The position numbers and the translations under genes are program-made. Of a stretch of 64,000 nt of DNA, positions 32,101 through 44,584 are shown in pieces. The notes beneath the pieces were generated by a model. It searched no databases, was not told the DNA's origin, and was given only the letters and a program-made list of their open reading frames with translations. Each line of letters opens with the position of its first letter. Positions within the stretch are counted from its first letter, which is position 1. Location of the stretch: contig NC_066836.1 in the NCBI RefSeq assembly GCF_001640805.2, positions 693,568 through 757,567 on the forward strand. The letters run 5' to 3'. Origin of the DNA: Lates calcarifer (Eukaryota; Chordata; Actinopteri; Centropomidae).

Positions 32101-35100
32101 CTACAACCTCTGCTGGTCCATAAATTATTATTAAAACGTGTAACTGTCCACATGCTGACAGTCAGAACAGCAGGTCAGGTCTCAGGTTTAGTTCGAGTGG
32201 GTTAACATCAAGAAATGTGACACAGAGAGAGTGAGAGACTCAGAGCTTAGAGACTCAGCACTGACTGGACTCCTGGTCCCTAAATGTTTGTTCTATGTTG
32301 TTTCAATGATCATTAATGTGCAGCAGAGTCAAACTGTCCAAACATTTGTGACTGAGGATCATATAATATTCTGCATAATCAGCACTTTCATTTTTGGTAC
32401 TTGAAGAAAACTTTGATGCTAACACTTGTGCACTTTGAATTAAGAGATATTTTGAACGCAGGAGTTTTACATGTAACAGAGTATTTCTAACTGTGGTATG
32501 AGTGCTTTCTTAGTAAAACAGCTGAGTACTCTGTGGTGACCTGGAACACTGACTCTGGGTCAGACCTCATCAACAGTGTAACTCTAAACTGAATAACTGA
32601 GTGTACTGTTGAGGTTGAATGTTTTCACTTTCAAGGTCAAAAACTCAAAGTGGTCCTCACAGAGACACCAGTGTGAGCGCAGACTCACACACTCTGTTAT
32701 CTCGGTTTGGCTGGTGTTTTCTGTGCAGCAGAACAAACAGGAAACCACAGAGAGAATCGCAGCTCGTTCCAGTTTGAGCAGCTCTGCTGATCACAAACAC
32801 TGATTACTGCTCTGCTCATTTATTAGTTACAACATTATCAGCATGTGGCACAGACACAGCGCTGCTCAGGCCTCAGGATGAAAACACAACAACTGCAAAC
32901 AACACAGAGATAAAGCATCAGACATGAGCTGAGCTGAGAGTTTAGATAAAGAGAGAAGAAGGTTGAAGGTGAGGTTTCCATCTGACAGAGCAGAGCAGAT
33001 ACTGAGCTGATAACCAGCCTACATGCTGAAGGAAATGATTCAAATCTTCATACTAAAATGACTCAGTTCATTCCTTTCAATTAAGAGCTTTCATTTCTCA
33101 GTCAGTTTGCACCTGTCAGAGCAGGAACAGAGAACAACTGACAACTCCACAATGACTTTCTATCTGTGATAAGATGGAGAACAACATCAGAACTAATGAC
33201 AGACGAATAAAGACACAGGAGACCAGCAACAAACTGTTTAAACAAACTAAATCAATTCAGACCAAGTCAAAAAACAAAACATACAAAATGTAAGAATCAA
33301 CTCACACATGAAACTTTCTCATAATCTACAATCAGACCTTTCTCTTTCTTTCTTCATGAACAAAGGGAGCTTACATATGTGTAGAAATATGAATGTGAAG
33401 ACGGTGCACACACTTGATTCTTTTCTTCTGTCAGTGTTGGTTCTAAAGCCTGAAACACATCTCTCACTGAGGAACATTCATACTTTCTGTATAAGTCACA
33501 GTGTGAAGACTTAATTCATCTTTATCTTACTTTTCAAATAAGGGAGAAAATGTTAATCCCAGGTTCCGTTCAGAGACATTGGAACTGAACCATCTTTAAT
33601 GTTATTAGTTGTGTGGTTCCTGCTGTAAAATGCAGATAAAATATCATCAGTTTTAGACCTTCTAAACAGGAAGAGCTGCAGAACTGTGAGTCCATTGATG
33701 ATGATACTCCACAGCTTTTATATGTCTGAAGGTTTTTCTCTCTGCTGTGACGTCTTTACCTCAGAGAGATCACCTGATTTAATAAATACAGTAAAGACAT
33801 GAGATAAATAGCTAATATCTAATCAAAGGCTCTGAAGAAGCAGTAAGCAATAAGAACAATAGTAATAATGATAACTTATTTTACATCTGTAAACACAGTT
33901 ACAAAGCACTCCACAGTAAAACAAAGAATAAATGTAATAAGAATTAAAACAAGATGAATAAGTACAACTAATACCATAAAGAGATTTAAAAGAGGTCACC
34001 TGAACTGACATGACATGACCTCTTTATGGCTTCACTCTGAAAGTTTGCAAATTCTGTGTTTTCTTTTTCTTTTCTAAAGTTAATGCTTTTCTGTCTGAGC
34101 TTCATTTTCCCTCCAGAGCACAGTTAACCTGCTCTCTGTTTCATTAATGACTGTTCAGGTCAGTACAACAGGAAGCTCCTTCTTAAAGTCACAGGTGACA
34201 CGTGACATCATCTGTTATGTTATTCTAATCACTGTGCATAGAAATGAGTGGAAAACAGTGGGGAATGTAAAGTGTTTGTATTTAAAGAGGTAAAACCTGC
34301 AAACATTCTGTTTCTTCCTGTAAGTTGTTCATGGTGTAAAGTTTCTGCTGTTTCCTGTAAACCTCTATCAGCAGGCTTCAGTTTCACAGACACACACTGA
34401 TGTTACGGTTTGACTCACTGCAACTCTGACAAACACCTTCACAGAAAACAATGACACCAGGAGTGTCTGGTTTACTGATCACATGACCCATCCTGATGAC
34501 ACACACATGATCCCAGGTTCTCACAGACCTTCAGGCGTCTCTGATTTCCTGAATATGTGACCGCTCACAGAGCAGCTCCGGCCGGTCGGATGTTTCTCCA
34601 GGTCTGGGCGCCTGTTTGTGCTTCTCTCATTGGTTTGATGTGGTTTGGACTCATTTAGTAAAATGTGGGACTTGATGAGAGTTAGTGGGTAGTTTGGTTA
34701 CTGTCAATCAAATCTGATCAAACTTCACAGTCCTGATGAAGATGAACTGAGTTTGATCATGACTGATATTTGAAGCCATGTTTTACGTCTGTATTACCAC
34801 TGTTCTTCACCAACGAGAGAAAAATCATCTCGCACTTTCTGTTGAATGGTGAAAAGATCATCAGGCGGCACAAACACTCACATGGACTCTGATCATTAAT
34901 AAACACGTTGACCTGTTCAGAGCGACCTTTGACCCTTTACATGAAACAGTAATGTGTCTGTTCACCCTTGTCTCTCTCCACCACTGACCTCAGTAATTCT
35001 TTCCACGTCAAACGTATGTGGACACTGTAGACTCATCATCCTGTCAGCTTTACCCACTTCTTATAATTGACTCTGTAGCTGGGATTTCATAATAGTTTGT

Positions 35101-35334
35101 TATTAAGAGGTCAAACATGGAGTCTGACCTCAGGTCAGGCTGGTGTCACTGCATCATGTTTCTCTAACTGTATTTGAATATGATCAGTAGAAAAAAGGGA
35201 TAAAATAGATCTTCATTTTCCAGTTATCGTCTGAGCTCATGCAGCTGTGGAGCCTCAGAGGCCTGAACCAATGAGGAAAAAAGCAACTGCCAACAAAACA
35301 CAAAACACAGCAGAGTTTCAGTCTGATTTCAGTT

Positions 35335-35340
35335 TTTATT
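35335..35340 (-). terminator. TRAC: TRAC polyadenylation signal
   Basis: On the minus strand this reads AATAAA, about 370 bases after the TRAC stop codon. The 3' end of TRAC mRNA is expected within the next 10-30 bases (about 35305-35325). Confidence 0.7.
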
Positions 35341-35704
35341 GTAACAGTATCACACAGTAAATTTCACACAGCACTGTTTTTAAAAGTTTTTCTTGAGTTT
35401 TACAGGAAGCTGGACAGTCGCTCAGACTGTTAAATGTAACTGTGATATTTACATCAGCACGACAGGAAGAGTAAAACCTCCATCAAAAACAACATCACTG
35501 ACAATATGACAAAAAAACTAACTTAAACTTATCAATAAACACTACATGTAATACAGTATGATGATGTTAACAGACGTATGATGAACAGCTCATATGATAT
35601 TTATACACAATACAGAAGCAGATGAAAATGATTTTTCATCAAATTGATCCAATGGTCATCAAATTTGTCATCTTGGAGTTTTCTTCTGGTGAAGGTCGGT
35701 CGAG

Positions 35705-38129
35705 TTCTAAAAAAGATCAAATATAAAAAATATTAAAAATGTATGTTTATGATTAAAAATCCAACAAAGATTTACTGACTCCAGTTCAGTTTAACACTTG
35801 TAATAAAATGAAAACAGAATGTGAACAACTGTCTGTAGGTTCCAGGAAGCTGACGACAGAAACTGTGGACCCTAACCCTAACAGCATCCAAACCACATCC
35901 AGTGTAACTGAACCATCTGAGCCACTGACTGTCTGCTGTGGTTACAGTATCTCTAGTGTCCATTATTCTATATATCAGTGAGATTACATAATTATGGCAA
36001 ACACAAAAGTCACAGTTGAACCCAGCACTGAGTCTATAAGATCTACTGGACTTTAACAACACACAGGTTAGATAACAACTTTGACGTTCACCTTGTTTTT
36101 CTCCTCCACATCAGTGGTTTAGATGATCAGGATAAACTGGACTTGTTTTATGTCTCGGTGACGATGTATAAAATTCTGTCTTCATGTGTTCTCCCCCTGT
36201 ACTGTCATTATAATGGCAACACTGTCTCCTAAACACCATGTTTATATGGATTTATATCGACTCAGTCAAACTAAAACCACCATCTATGCCAAACATTTAC
36301 CCTGAGCTGTGTCCTGAGTTTTGTACCAACCATCCATATCAAGATGCCTCAGCATTCTTTGGGATTTCGGACTTGCTGGATTTCTTGTAAATGCATTTAG
36401 TAAAACAAAGGAGTAGGTTACATGTATTGTTGGGGACAAGTTGATACTGGATGGCAGATGGAGGTTTAAGTGTTTGTCATTGGAATCCCAAATTTATGTC
36501 TCATCTCATACTAGCTATCAGTCGTTTATATTTATGTATTTTATTTTTTACACAACTATCTCCCTTATCCTTCACCACAACCCCAGAAGAGAAACTGAAG
36601 GCTCAAAAACATGGTCATTGGTTGTTCAATGCAGTCTGAGGTTTGAGTGATCATCTGACTGATGGAAACAACTGAAACTAAACCCAAGTTTAAAAAAAAC
36701 ACGTTATTCTAGTTCACTTGTTTCTTTTAGAAATCGTTGTTAAGTTACTGTCAGTGAAACTCAACACTTCTGCAGGCGTCTCATATTAAAAGCCAACAAA
36801 GAGAGGGAGGGAATATGCACTTTAAACTTCTGGAAGGCTTTTAATCTGAAAAAGCTGTGCAGGAAGTTTTGAGTATTATTGATGGATGGTTTAACAGAGA
36901 CCAAAAAAGCAACAAAGTGGAAGCAATCTAGAGCTGCAAAAAATATGATTCTCATTACTCATTATACCATAAATTATTATTATTATTATTATGATTCTGT
37001 AGAACACCAGAGAACAGTGAAAAATGCCCACAACAAAAGAGTCAAAAGTGACGTCTTCATATGTTTTATTGGTCTGATCAAAACCAAAGGATCAAATTTA
37101 CTACAATGTAAAACAAATAAAAGCACCAAACTGTCATTTTTATAAAAGCCATGATATCGTTGACACTTTTGGTTGAAAATGATTGAACTTATGAAAACTA
37201 ATAGTAAGATAGAATGTAAAGAACTGGGAGGACACGTGAGTAAATGTGCTGATAAATCAGAGGAAATTAAATATAAGCTTAATGTAAGAAAGAACAATAT
37301 TTGTGTGAGTGGTGGTTTTGTACTCACAGTGACTGATCCACAGCCGCAGAGTCATCAGGAGGTTGAAGACGATGGTCTTGATGAAGATCACTCTGAGGAC
37401 CAGCATGGTCAGAGCCATTGTGTTCACCGTCGGATCTGCAAACAACACGTCCCAAATATTAAACCCAAAACCAATCAGAGCTTTTTAAAACGTTTAAACT
37501 GTTCAGTAAGATTCAATACAAACCTTTCTCAACCATATCGACACATGGAGTCTCTCCCTCAGGTTTAGTCTCTGAAAGACATCAGACACAACAACTGATC
37601 ATTAGTTTGTGATTAATCCTTGTCTTCAACAGTCACATGCTCACAGATTCAAGTTTTCATTTCCAGTTCCAGGTTTTTCAGTTCCATTTTCCCTTTTTCA
37701 AATTGAATTTATATGTGATGATATAATTTGTCATTTTAATGCCAGGTTTCCCATTTAATTGTGAATTTATTCAGAATCATTTCATTCATGTCAGGAAAAC
37801 ATATTTATAATTGCATATTAATAACTGTATATATCCCTTATGTATTATGATCTTTGTCAGGTACTGTAGGTGTGGACTGAAAATTACTTCACTTTTATGA
37901 TTTATATGAAATCACTCACCGTTTTCACATAGGATTTCATCTGAACGATTTAAGAAAACCACATTGTTGAACAGGGAGTCTCCTTCTATCCGAACGGCCC
38001 TGTTTGTAATATCCGTGTCATTAAAGAGGGGATGTTTTTCTGTTGCCTTTTGTCTGCTGTATCCAGTGGCAAGGCACACCTTGGTATTACCATGTTCCAG
38101 TTCATAGTAGGACGGTCGGTATTCGTCCC
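35705..38129 (-). CDS. TRAC: TCR alpha constant region (four exons)
   Basis: Constant part of the TCR alpha chain: it pairs with TCR beta and docks with CD3 in the T-cell membrane. Exon 1 (38129-37920) is the Ig domain, DEYRPSYYELEHGN to RSDEILCEN, with the intradomain pair KVCLATGY and EILCEN and two N-glycosylation sequons (NDT, NRS). At 69 codons it is shorter than the human domain. Exon 2 (37571-37524) is a 15-codon hinge with the likely interchain Cys (ETPCVDMVEK). Exon 3 (37435-37328) gives the connecting peptide and membrane segment LRVIFIK, with the conserved Arg and Lys, and ends FNLLMTLRLWISH as in human TRAC. All introns are phase 1. The stop codon is split: T at 37328 joins AA at 35706-35705 in exon 4. 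The rest of exon 4, to about 35315, is 3' UTR. Confidence 0.96.
35707..37327 (-). other. TRAC: TRAC intron 3
   Basis: A 1.6-kb intron from donor GTGAGTA to acceptor TTTTTTAG. It contains scattered short open frames and a (TTA)n run near 36975-36990. I see no gene in it. Confidence 0.75.
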
Positions 38130-39179
38130 CTGAAAAACACAAAAGAAAAGCAACACGTGAATTCAAAAGAATAATGTTCAAAGATTTCCATTTTAACTGT
38201 ATATCCAGTTTTATAGTTGAAGATTAAATAACTAAACAAATGAGGAGAAAAGAGAAACTCAAACTGCATCCAAAACAGAAGAGGACGTCACTCACAGACA
38301 CACTGTGATTGAAACACACTCTGAAACTCTGCTGCACTGAAAAGGAAAATTCATAATCCCCAGTAATCTGACCACTGCTGGGAGAAATGTTGAATTACTG
38401 TGAATGTGTTCAAAGATCAGTTCAAGTTATCAGCTGCTGCAAGTTTAAAGTTATATGTTTATTTCACCTTTACCAGACAAACATTAAAAGCACATTTTTA
38501 GTTATTTTAAATTAAATTAATATTGATTTTCAGTTTTTTGTTGAAAACATTTAAATATTCTTTCATCCAGTTCATTCAAATATGAACGGTTTTAGTCTGT
38601 TTTTAATGACATGCTCAAACTAAAGTGCAACATTAACAGTATACTTACTTATTTACTTGTCTTTATTTGATGTGTACTGTATTTGAATACACAAAACGGA
38701 TGTACATTAGAGCCTTGAATATTTTCCAAAAATACTTGTATAATTTGGAATATTTGTGTTATGCTTAATTTGGTTAATCTATTTTAGCACAGTCACAAAA
38801 GCATGTGTATATTCAGTATACTGCAATGTTATATATTTTTGTGTATTTAGGTTGTTTTTATATTAAATAACAATATGATATTTGTGATAATACAGTTAGA
38901 GTACAGGTACAAGTTACAGCTCTTCTGTTATTGTAAGTATAATTAAAAAGTGTACTCTCTGAAAGTACACAAAGTGCAATGCATATACTCTTTACTCTTT
39001 GAGATACATTTGAAGTAAACTGAAGCTGTATTTATCATTAGAAAAGGAATGTGGCTGTACTTTTAAAATATGAGAAACTGTTTTAATAAGTGGCTCTTGT
39101 AGGAACATTTGGAAACAATTATGGCAGCTAATGCTAATATTATCAACAAACAGGTGGAGAAGCTTCGTTAACAACTTAC
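38130..39179 (-). other. J-C intron between ja1 and TRAC exon 1
   Basis: A 1.05-kb AT-rich stretch ending in the acceptor TTTTTCAG before TRAC exon 1. It contains no further J segment or other recognisable feature. Confidence 0.7.
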
Positions 39180-39239
39180 GCAACACAACAACGACTTTAG
39201 ATCCTGATCCAAACAGGATTTTGTTGTCGTTGTAATTCA
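39180..39239 (-). CDS. TRAJ: J segment ja1, nearest TRAC
   Basis: Core NDNKILFGSGSKVVVVL, phase-1 donor GTAAGT. Heptamer CACAACA (39240-39246), 12-bp spacer, nonamer ACAAAAACA (39259-39267). Confidence 0.92.
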
Positions 39240-39471
39240 CACAACAGATTGTCTAGTTACAAAAACAACAGCAGTCTCTGAGTGAAGCTCTGTCATTTCT
39301 GCTTCAGGAACAGAGACGTAGATGGACAGCTGTTAACTACAGTTGGTATTAGAGTTATTTTTGGTAAAATAAAACATGATGGAATCTCAACCCTCATCTC
39401 AACACGACTGCCATAATGATATTCACAATATAATCCAGATGTACATGTTACCTTAGTAACTGATTACTCAC

Positions 39472-39534
39472 TTGTTTCCAGCATAAGTTTAGCTCCAGAA
39501 CCAAATATGAATTTGTTTCCCCCGAATTGTGTCA
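39472..39534 (-). CDS. TRAJ: J segment ja2
   Basis: Core GGNKFIFGSGAKLMLET, donor GTGAGT. Heptamer CACAGTG is consensus, but the nonamer ACAATTACT (39554-39562) is weak. Confidence 0.9.
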
Positions 39535-39807
39535 CACAGTGTTACGGTGTTGGACAATTACTGCACAGTTCTCTTACGTTCTCTGTCTTTTCTGGTGATT
39601 ATTATTATTATAACAATTTTACAATATGTGGTTGGTAGAGAACTGTTGAAATTGTCTCAACTGTTGAAACTGTTGAAAGTTGTAAATGTTGACTGTATGT
39701 GCTATAATGTTCCTAATGCATTTTGAATGGTGACATTTTTATTATTAATCTCTTTCAGTAGTGCAATAACAAGTTCAGTTATAAATACACCACGGCTTCA
39801 CACTCAC

Positions 39808-39864
39808 TGGTCTGAACGAAAAGTTTAAGTCCAGATCCAAATAAAGTCCTGATGTTGTCATTCA
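39808..39864 (-). CDS. TRAJ: J segment ja3
   Basis: Core NDNIRTLFGSGLKLFVQT, donor GTGAGT. Heptamer CACTACA, 12-bp spacer, nonamer GCAAAAACA (39884-39892). Confidence 0.91.
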
Positions 39865-40390
39865 CACTACAGTTTGTCTGGCTGCAAAAACACCACTTAC
39901 ATACTTAACTAAAGGTCCATTTTTACCTTTTCATGTTTATTAATATTCAGAAATTTGAATACAAATTTCACTGCCTAACTAATTAGCATTATTATCATTA
40001 CACTGAACACTGAAAATAATTTTTATGGTCATAAAAGCACAGTCAGTGGGGACAGGTTACCTCTTTGTTGCTTTCCTCTTCTTAATTAGTAATGAAATAA
40101 AGTAACTCGTTGATTTCTGTATTATAGTCTTTGTATTATTACAGTGTGGGAGGTGAGTCAGTGTTTCTGCCTTTAACATTTCTATTAATAATACATGAAT
40201 GTTGTAATGAGGTGAGTCTGCAACAACATGTGTATTTTCTAATCCAGCTTTGAACTGCAAATGCTACAAAAAGAAAATCACTGTCACATTATGGAGAATT
40301 TCATGTTGTCTCTTTAAGATTCTTTTAAATGGTCAAACGTGTCAAAGGTAATATAATGCACAGGTGTGTTATTGTAGAAAATAAACTTAC

Positions 40391-40450
40391 TGGACAGTAC
40401 AAATACTCTGATTCCAGATCCAAATGTGATTTTGAAGTTGTTGTTATTCA
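40391..40450 (-). CDS. TRAJ: J segment ja4
   Basis: Core NNNFKITFGSGIRVFVLS, donor GTAAGT. Heptamer CACAGGA, nonamer ACAAAAACC (40470-40478). Confidence 0.92.
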
Positions 40451-41071
40451 CACAGGAAATAAACCAGTTACAAAAACCAGAGCAACGATTCGACCTGTCC
40501 TTCAACAAACACATTTCTGTTTTTTCCGAGTTGTTCATATTTCACAAATAATTTTGAGTCATTCATTATTAGTTTAATAATTATTTGGCTTTTTGCTTCA
40601 GTGTTACATGTCTGTATAGTATCATAGTATATAATACAGAATATCAGTGGTATTACTGTTACTTTGATGCTAATTATAATCAAACCTTGTCAACGTTATG
40701 TTATTTTATTGTGCGTTGTTTTCCAACGCAGACGTGCATGAACTTAAACCTTATTAATAATTAAAACTAAACCTTTACATCGATGAGACATGATGGAAAC
40801 CTCTGACAAAACTCCACTGTGATCGAAATATATGTTCATGTGTAAATAATATTGGTGTGAAATGTGAGATTAAGATCAGTAACTAAGTGTTTTTAAACAT
40901 GATTATGTGAATTCATTTAAAAGCAAATAGCTTCTGTCTAGATTAACTTGATGATGTCAAACACAACTTTACATTTTTTACACTGGATTGGGAAAAAGGC
41001 TATGAGTCGCAATATTATATTGAAACATAAATGAAATATCTACCTTCAGTGTATTTAAGTCTCAAACTTAC

Positions 41072-41125
41072 TTTCCATGACAATAAGATTGATTCCAGAT
41101 CCAAACACCATCCTGACGTTATTCA
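41072..41125 (-). CDS. TRAJ: J segment ja5
   Basis: A short J with core NNVRMVFGSGINLIVME and donor GTAAGT. Heptamer CACACAC, set by the 12-bp spacing to nonamer GCAAAAACC (41145-41153). Confidence 0.9.
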
Positions 41126-41696
41126 CACACACATTTATCTGGCTGCAAAAACCGCAGGTAACTAAAGGACTGAGAGCTGTTTCCATGTTTATATGTTTAA
41201 ACATGTCAAACCATAGTTGACCTCTATTAAATGTCTCTTTTATCCAGAATAACTTTAATGTTTTGTTTTAGCTGCATTAAATCTAAAAAGTTAAAATATA
41301 AAATCAAACATTTGATTGGACTCGTTCACATATTTATGAGTAAAACAAAAAGCAGTGGCTGTGTAACGTCCAATTCTTTCACGAACATAACTACTTCATA
41401 TTATGATTAATCTGTATGCTTCCTCTGAACAACAGACTCATTTCACTGTTTGTATTGTTGTGATGAAGTATTTAGAGACTTTGTACAAACATTGTAGTTT
41501 TGTATTAATACAGATACTTCATTTTTGTATTTTCAGTGTGTTTTCAGAGTGTTGTTTTTTTTTAAGTGTCATGTTCTGCTGATGTTAAGTCCTAACTTTA
41601 ACAATAATTATTAATAATCACCAGTCTGAAATAACAACCAGGTCTTTCTAACAGTCAGAAATGTGAAATGGCTGAGTGAACACAAAATGCACTTAC

Positions 41697-41756
41697 ATGA
41701 CAAAACTGTAACTTTGATTCCAGATCCAAACAGGAGTTTGTAGTTGTTACTATTCA
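41697..41756 (-). CDS. TRAJ: J segment ja6
   Basis: Core NSNNYKLLFGSGIKVTVLS, donor GTAAGT. Heptamer CACAGCA, nonamer TCAAAAACC (41776-41784). Confidence 0.92.
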
Positions 41757-42040
41757 CACAGCAGGTTAGCAGCATTCAAAAACCACTGGAGCTCCTTCAT
41801 TATACAGACAACATCTCTCACTCAGTTTATGTTTCTAAATAAATTCAATAAATCTATAGATTGTAGTGATTTACATTAAGAGTCATCTTATTTTCATTGC
41901 CATTTCAAACAATGTGCACTTGGTGCATTATTGTAGTTTTCAGTATCTCTGAAATAGTTATTGTTTATCCCTTATTAAATTAATGTTTTAATTAAAAGAA
42001 GAAACATCTATGTAATATGTATATCATAAACTAGACTCAC

Positions 42041-42097
42041 TCAGCTGCACATTTAATCTGATCCCATGGCCAAACGTTATTTTCCATCCACTTGTCA
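42041..42097 (-). CDS. TRAJ: J segment ja7
   Basis: Core TSGWKITFGHGIRLNVQL, donor GTGAGT. Heptamer CACAGAC, nonamer ACAAAAACA (42117-42125). His fills the variable position of FGxG. Confidence 0.91.
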
Positions 42098-42394
42098 CAC
42101 AGACATCAACTCCTCCACAAAAACATGTATCACCATGTTAGCCAGATTGTTGCTGCCACTAAACCTCATTCTGTTACTGCAGGTAATTACCATAATGAAT
42201 GCTGTTTTAATGATTTCTCATTATGCTGAGCAGTAATTGGTGGACATTAATCAGAAAATCATGATTTGATGATCAGATATTTGACTCACTGTTTCAGCCC
42301 TAAAAACCCAATTTTAGCTTCCTACAGATGGATGAAGGTTTTTGGCCTTCATCAGTGACTCAGCTGTATTAATGATCACCATGTGTTGACTCAC

Positions 42395-42454
42395 TCGTTT
42401 GTACGATTAAATGGATTCCAGCTCCAAAGATAATTTTAGAGCCAGCAGCATTTA
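42395..42454 (-). CDS. TRAJ: J segment ja8
   Basis: Core AAGSKIIFGAGIHLIVQT, donor GTGAGT. Heptamer CACAGTC, nonamer ACAACAAAC (42474-42482). Confidence 0.91.
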
Positions 42455-42749
42455 CACAGTCAGCAGCCGCAGCACAACAAACCCTATCAGCTCAGATCAC
42501 ATCACTGTTACTGTCCTATAACACTGTCCAACTGCTGACTACTGAGAGGTACGTACTCTCTTCAGTCAGTTCTGGAAATGAAGCTAGCCAAATTATCTTT
42601 AAGTAGAGGATTACACTGCTGCATGTGGATTTAAATAATTCACATACTGACACTAATTACACCTAGTTTCAACAACAAACTGATGAATGACCTTTCCATT
42701 AAAGAAAACTGCCATTTGACATTTATCTTAATGACGATAAACAACTTAC

Positions 42750-42806
42750 GAGTCTGGACATGTAGTTTGATGCCATTTCCAAAAGTGAACTTGTATCCGT
42801 CATTCA
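42750..42806 (-). CDS. TRAJ: J segment ja9
   Basis: Core NDGYKFTFGNGIKLHVQT, donor GTAAGT. Heptamer CACATTC, nonamer GCAAAAACC (42826-42834). Confidence 0.91.
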
Positions 42807-43221
42807 CACATTCATCCACTCCAGAGCAAAAACCATCAAACTCTCAGCTCTGTGTAGCTTCAGCTTCAGTTTAACACGACACTATTACTTTAAAGCTTAA
42901 ATACATTGGTTGGATGGATATTACAGTTCATCCATCTCAACACGTGGACACAGTAAATTTATCTTTGATGATGTTTTTAACTGCCAGCGTAGCTACTGAA
43001 CTTTCAGTATTCAAGATAAGAAATCATGTTTCTTCCAAAGCATAATGTAATGTAATGTAATGTAATGTAAAGCAGAACTGAACACTGGAGATATAGTTGA
43101 AGAAATACAGTTAAAAGCACTCTATACTCCTGTTATCTATTCAGAGTTAATCATCCTACATAACACCACAACAAAGGAAACTTTGGATCTAACATCACAT
43201 TTTATAAAACTTTCAACTCAC

Positions 43222-43278
43222 GTGTTTCAATTCTCAGTTGAATTCCTGAACCAAAAATCATTTTCCTGTTGTTATTCA
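43222..43278 (-). CDS. TRAJ: J segment ja10
   Basis: Core NNNRKMIFGSGIQLRIET, donor GTGAGT. Heptamer CACTCTG, nonamer ACAATAACA (43298-43306). Confidence 0.91.
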
Positions 43279-43641
43279 CACTCTGCATCAAACCTCAACA
43301 ATAACATGCTGACAGGACACACACCAACAAACACTACATGTGAAATAATTAGACAGGAACTAGTATTTCAGAGAATAATATTCAGCTAAACTAAACTGTT
43401 GAACAGTGCAGTAACAAGATGTTAGAAAAGTTCACTGTTGACTAAAGGTATGTTTGTTTCAACATAGAATGAGTGCAATACAGATATTTACTTTATGGAT
43501 GGAAAAGTAATGTTTTAGTGTGTCTGTGATGAAGCTGCATCTATATCCAATATGTTTAGCCTTAATTATGTCATAAATCAATATTAATGGAAAACTTTAA
43601 ACTGACCAATCAGCTGCTGAATGAACTGAAACTGGACTCAC

Positions 43642-43704
43642 GTGTTTCAACTGAGACACGAATCCCTGATCCAAACAAGATCTTTTGGAGTCCAGACTGA
43701 GTCA
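43642..43704 (-). CDS. TRAJ: J segment ja11
   Basis: Core SGLQKILFGSGIRVSVET, donor GTGAGT. Heptamer CACATCA, nonamer ACAAGAACC (43724-43732). Confidence 0.91.
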
Positions 43705-44074
43705 CACATCATAGAGAGCTTTAACAAGAACCTGAAGCCTGATCCACACAAAGTACTCACACTGTTACTGTGTTCTTTACTGGCTGATACTGCAGTCAAG
43801 ACTGTGTCATGATCTGATATTCTGATTTAGAATTGGTCCACATATTCTAACTGACCTGGAGATACAGTACAGTGGTTTAGAGTTCATTAATGAGGGGATT
43901 AAATTTGACCTTAACACTGTCATTAACTTTTACCTGAAGGGCAGGTCATTAACTAATTACTGCTGTAATATTCACCACATATAAACATTCTTTACAATAA
44001 AATGTCTAATGAAGTCGTTGTTGTTGAATTCCACTCTGAATAAAGATCATTTTTTTATGAACGTAAAATCTTAC

Positions 44075-44134
44075 TGTTTTGTATCTTTAGCTCAGTTCCT
44101 CGTCCAAACAATAGTCTTTGAGTCCCGTCATTCA
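44075..44134 (-). CDS. TRAJ: J segment ja12
   Basis: Core NDGTQRLLFGRGTELKIQN, donor GTAAGA. Heptamer CACACTG, nonamer ACACAAACT (44154-44162). Close paralogue of ja17. Confidence 0.92.
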
Positions 44135-44524
44135 CACACTGAGACGCTTCATAACACAAACTCACTGAGCAGGTGAATGTTTGACTCAGGACATTTTTAG
44201 AAAAACACTAGTTTTCTAGTTGCTACGTTTTCATATAGATTGAATGAATGAATATTTTACTTGAAATGTTTACCATTGAATCTGTTCTGTCTGAAGAGCT
44301 ATTGATTTATTCAGTGTCAGTTTTTCAGTTGGATGGGTCTGAGAAGAAGTGTTATAGGTTGATGGCAGCTTAGTCCCATAATTTACCTTGGATGCTCCTT
44401 TTCTGTCTTGCACAGTTTGGTGAGTTATATGATGCTCTGTAGTTAACTTTGGAAAATGACTACGGACAGAAAGTTATCCTCAAACTAAAAACAACTATAA
44501 TAAAGATTTCTGTTTCATTCTTAC

Positions 44525-44584
44525 TGGACTGTACGAAGAGTTTCATTCCTTTCCCGAAGATGAGTTTCCGTGCAGCATCATTCA
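44525..44584 (-). CDS. TRAJ: J segment ja13
   Basis: Core NDAARKLIFGKGMKLFVQS, donor GTAAGA. Heptamer CACTGTA, nonamer TCAAAAACC (44604-44612). Confidence 0.92.

Larger units (their letters stand above)
22995..35314. other. V-to-C interval, no gene supported
   Basis: This holds a C/A homopolymer run (23061-23088), a T tract (23231-23252), several microsatellites and minisatellites (listed separately), a LINE tail (30240-30330) and a pair of diverged direct repeats (25121-25222 and 26139-26265). Open frames are short and show no recognised domain. Relative to TRAC this is the 3' side, where an alpha enhancer would be expected. RUNX-like TGTGGTTT (27161-27168) next to TCF/LEF-like CTTTGAGG (27173-27180), and TGTGGTTCCTG (33612-33622), are weak candidates only. 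Confidence 0.6.

Noticed and set aside
35868..35885. CCCTAACCCTAAC as telomere-like repeat
   Set aside because: There are only two units inside a TRAC intron, which is too short to mean anything.
36873..37145. 88-residue plus-strand frame opposite TRAC
   Set aside because: It lies in a TRAC intron, includes a run of Tyr from a TTA repeat, and shows no domain.
38281..38312. Possible extra J between ja1 and TRAC (CACTGTG near an ACTCAC)
   Set aside because: The heptamer-like and donor-like strings are about 10 bp apart with no room for a J core, and there is no nonamer.
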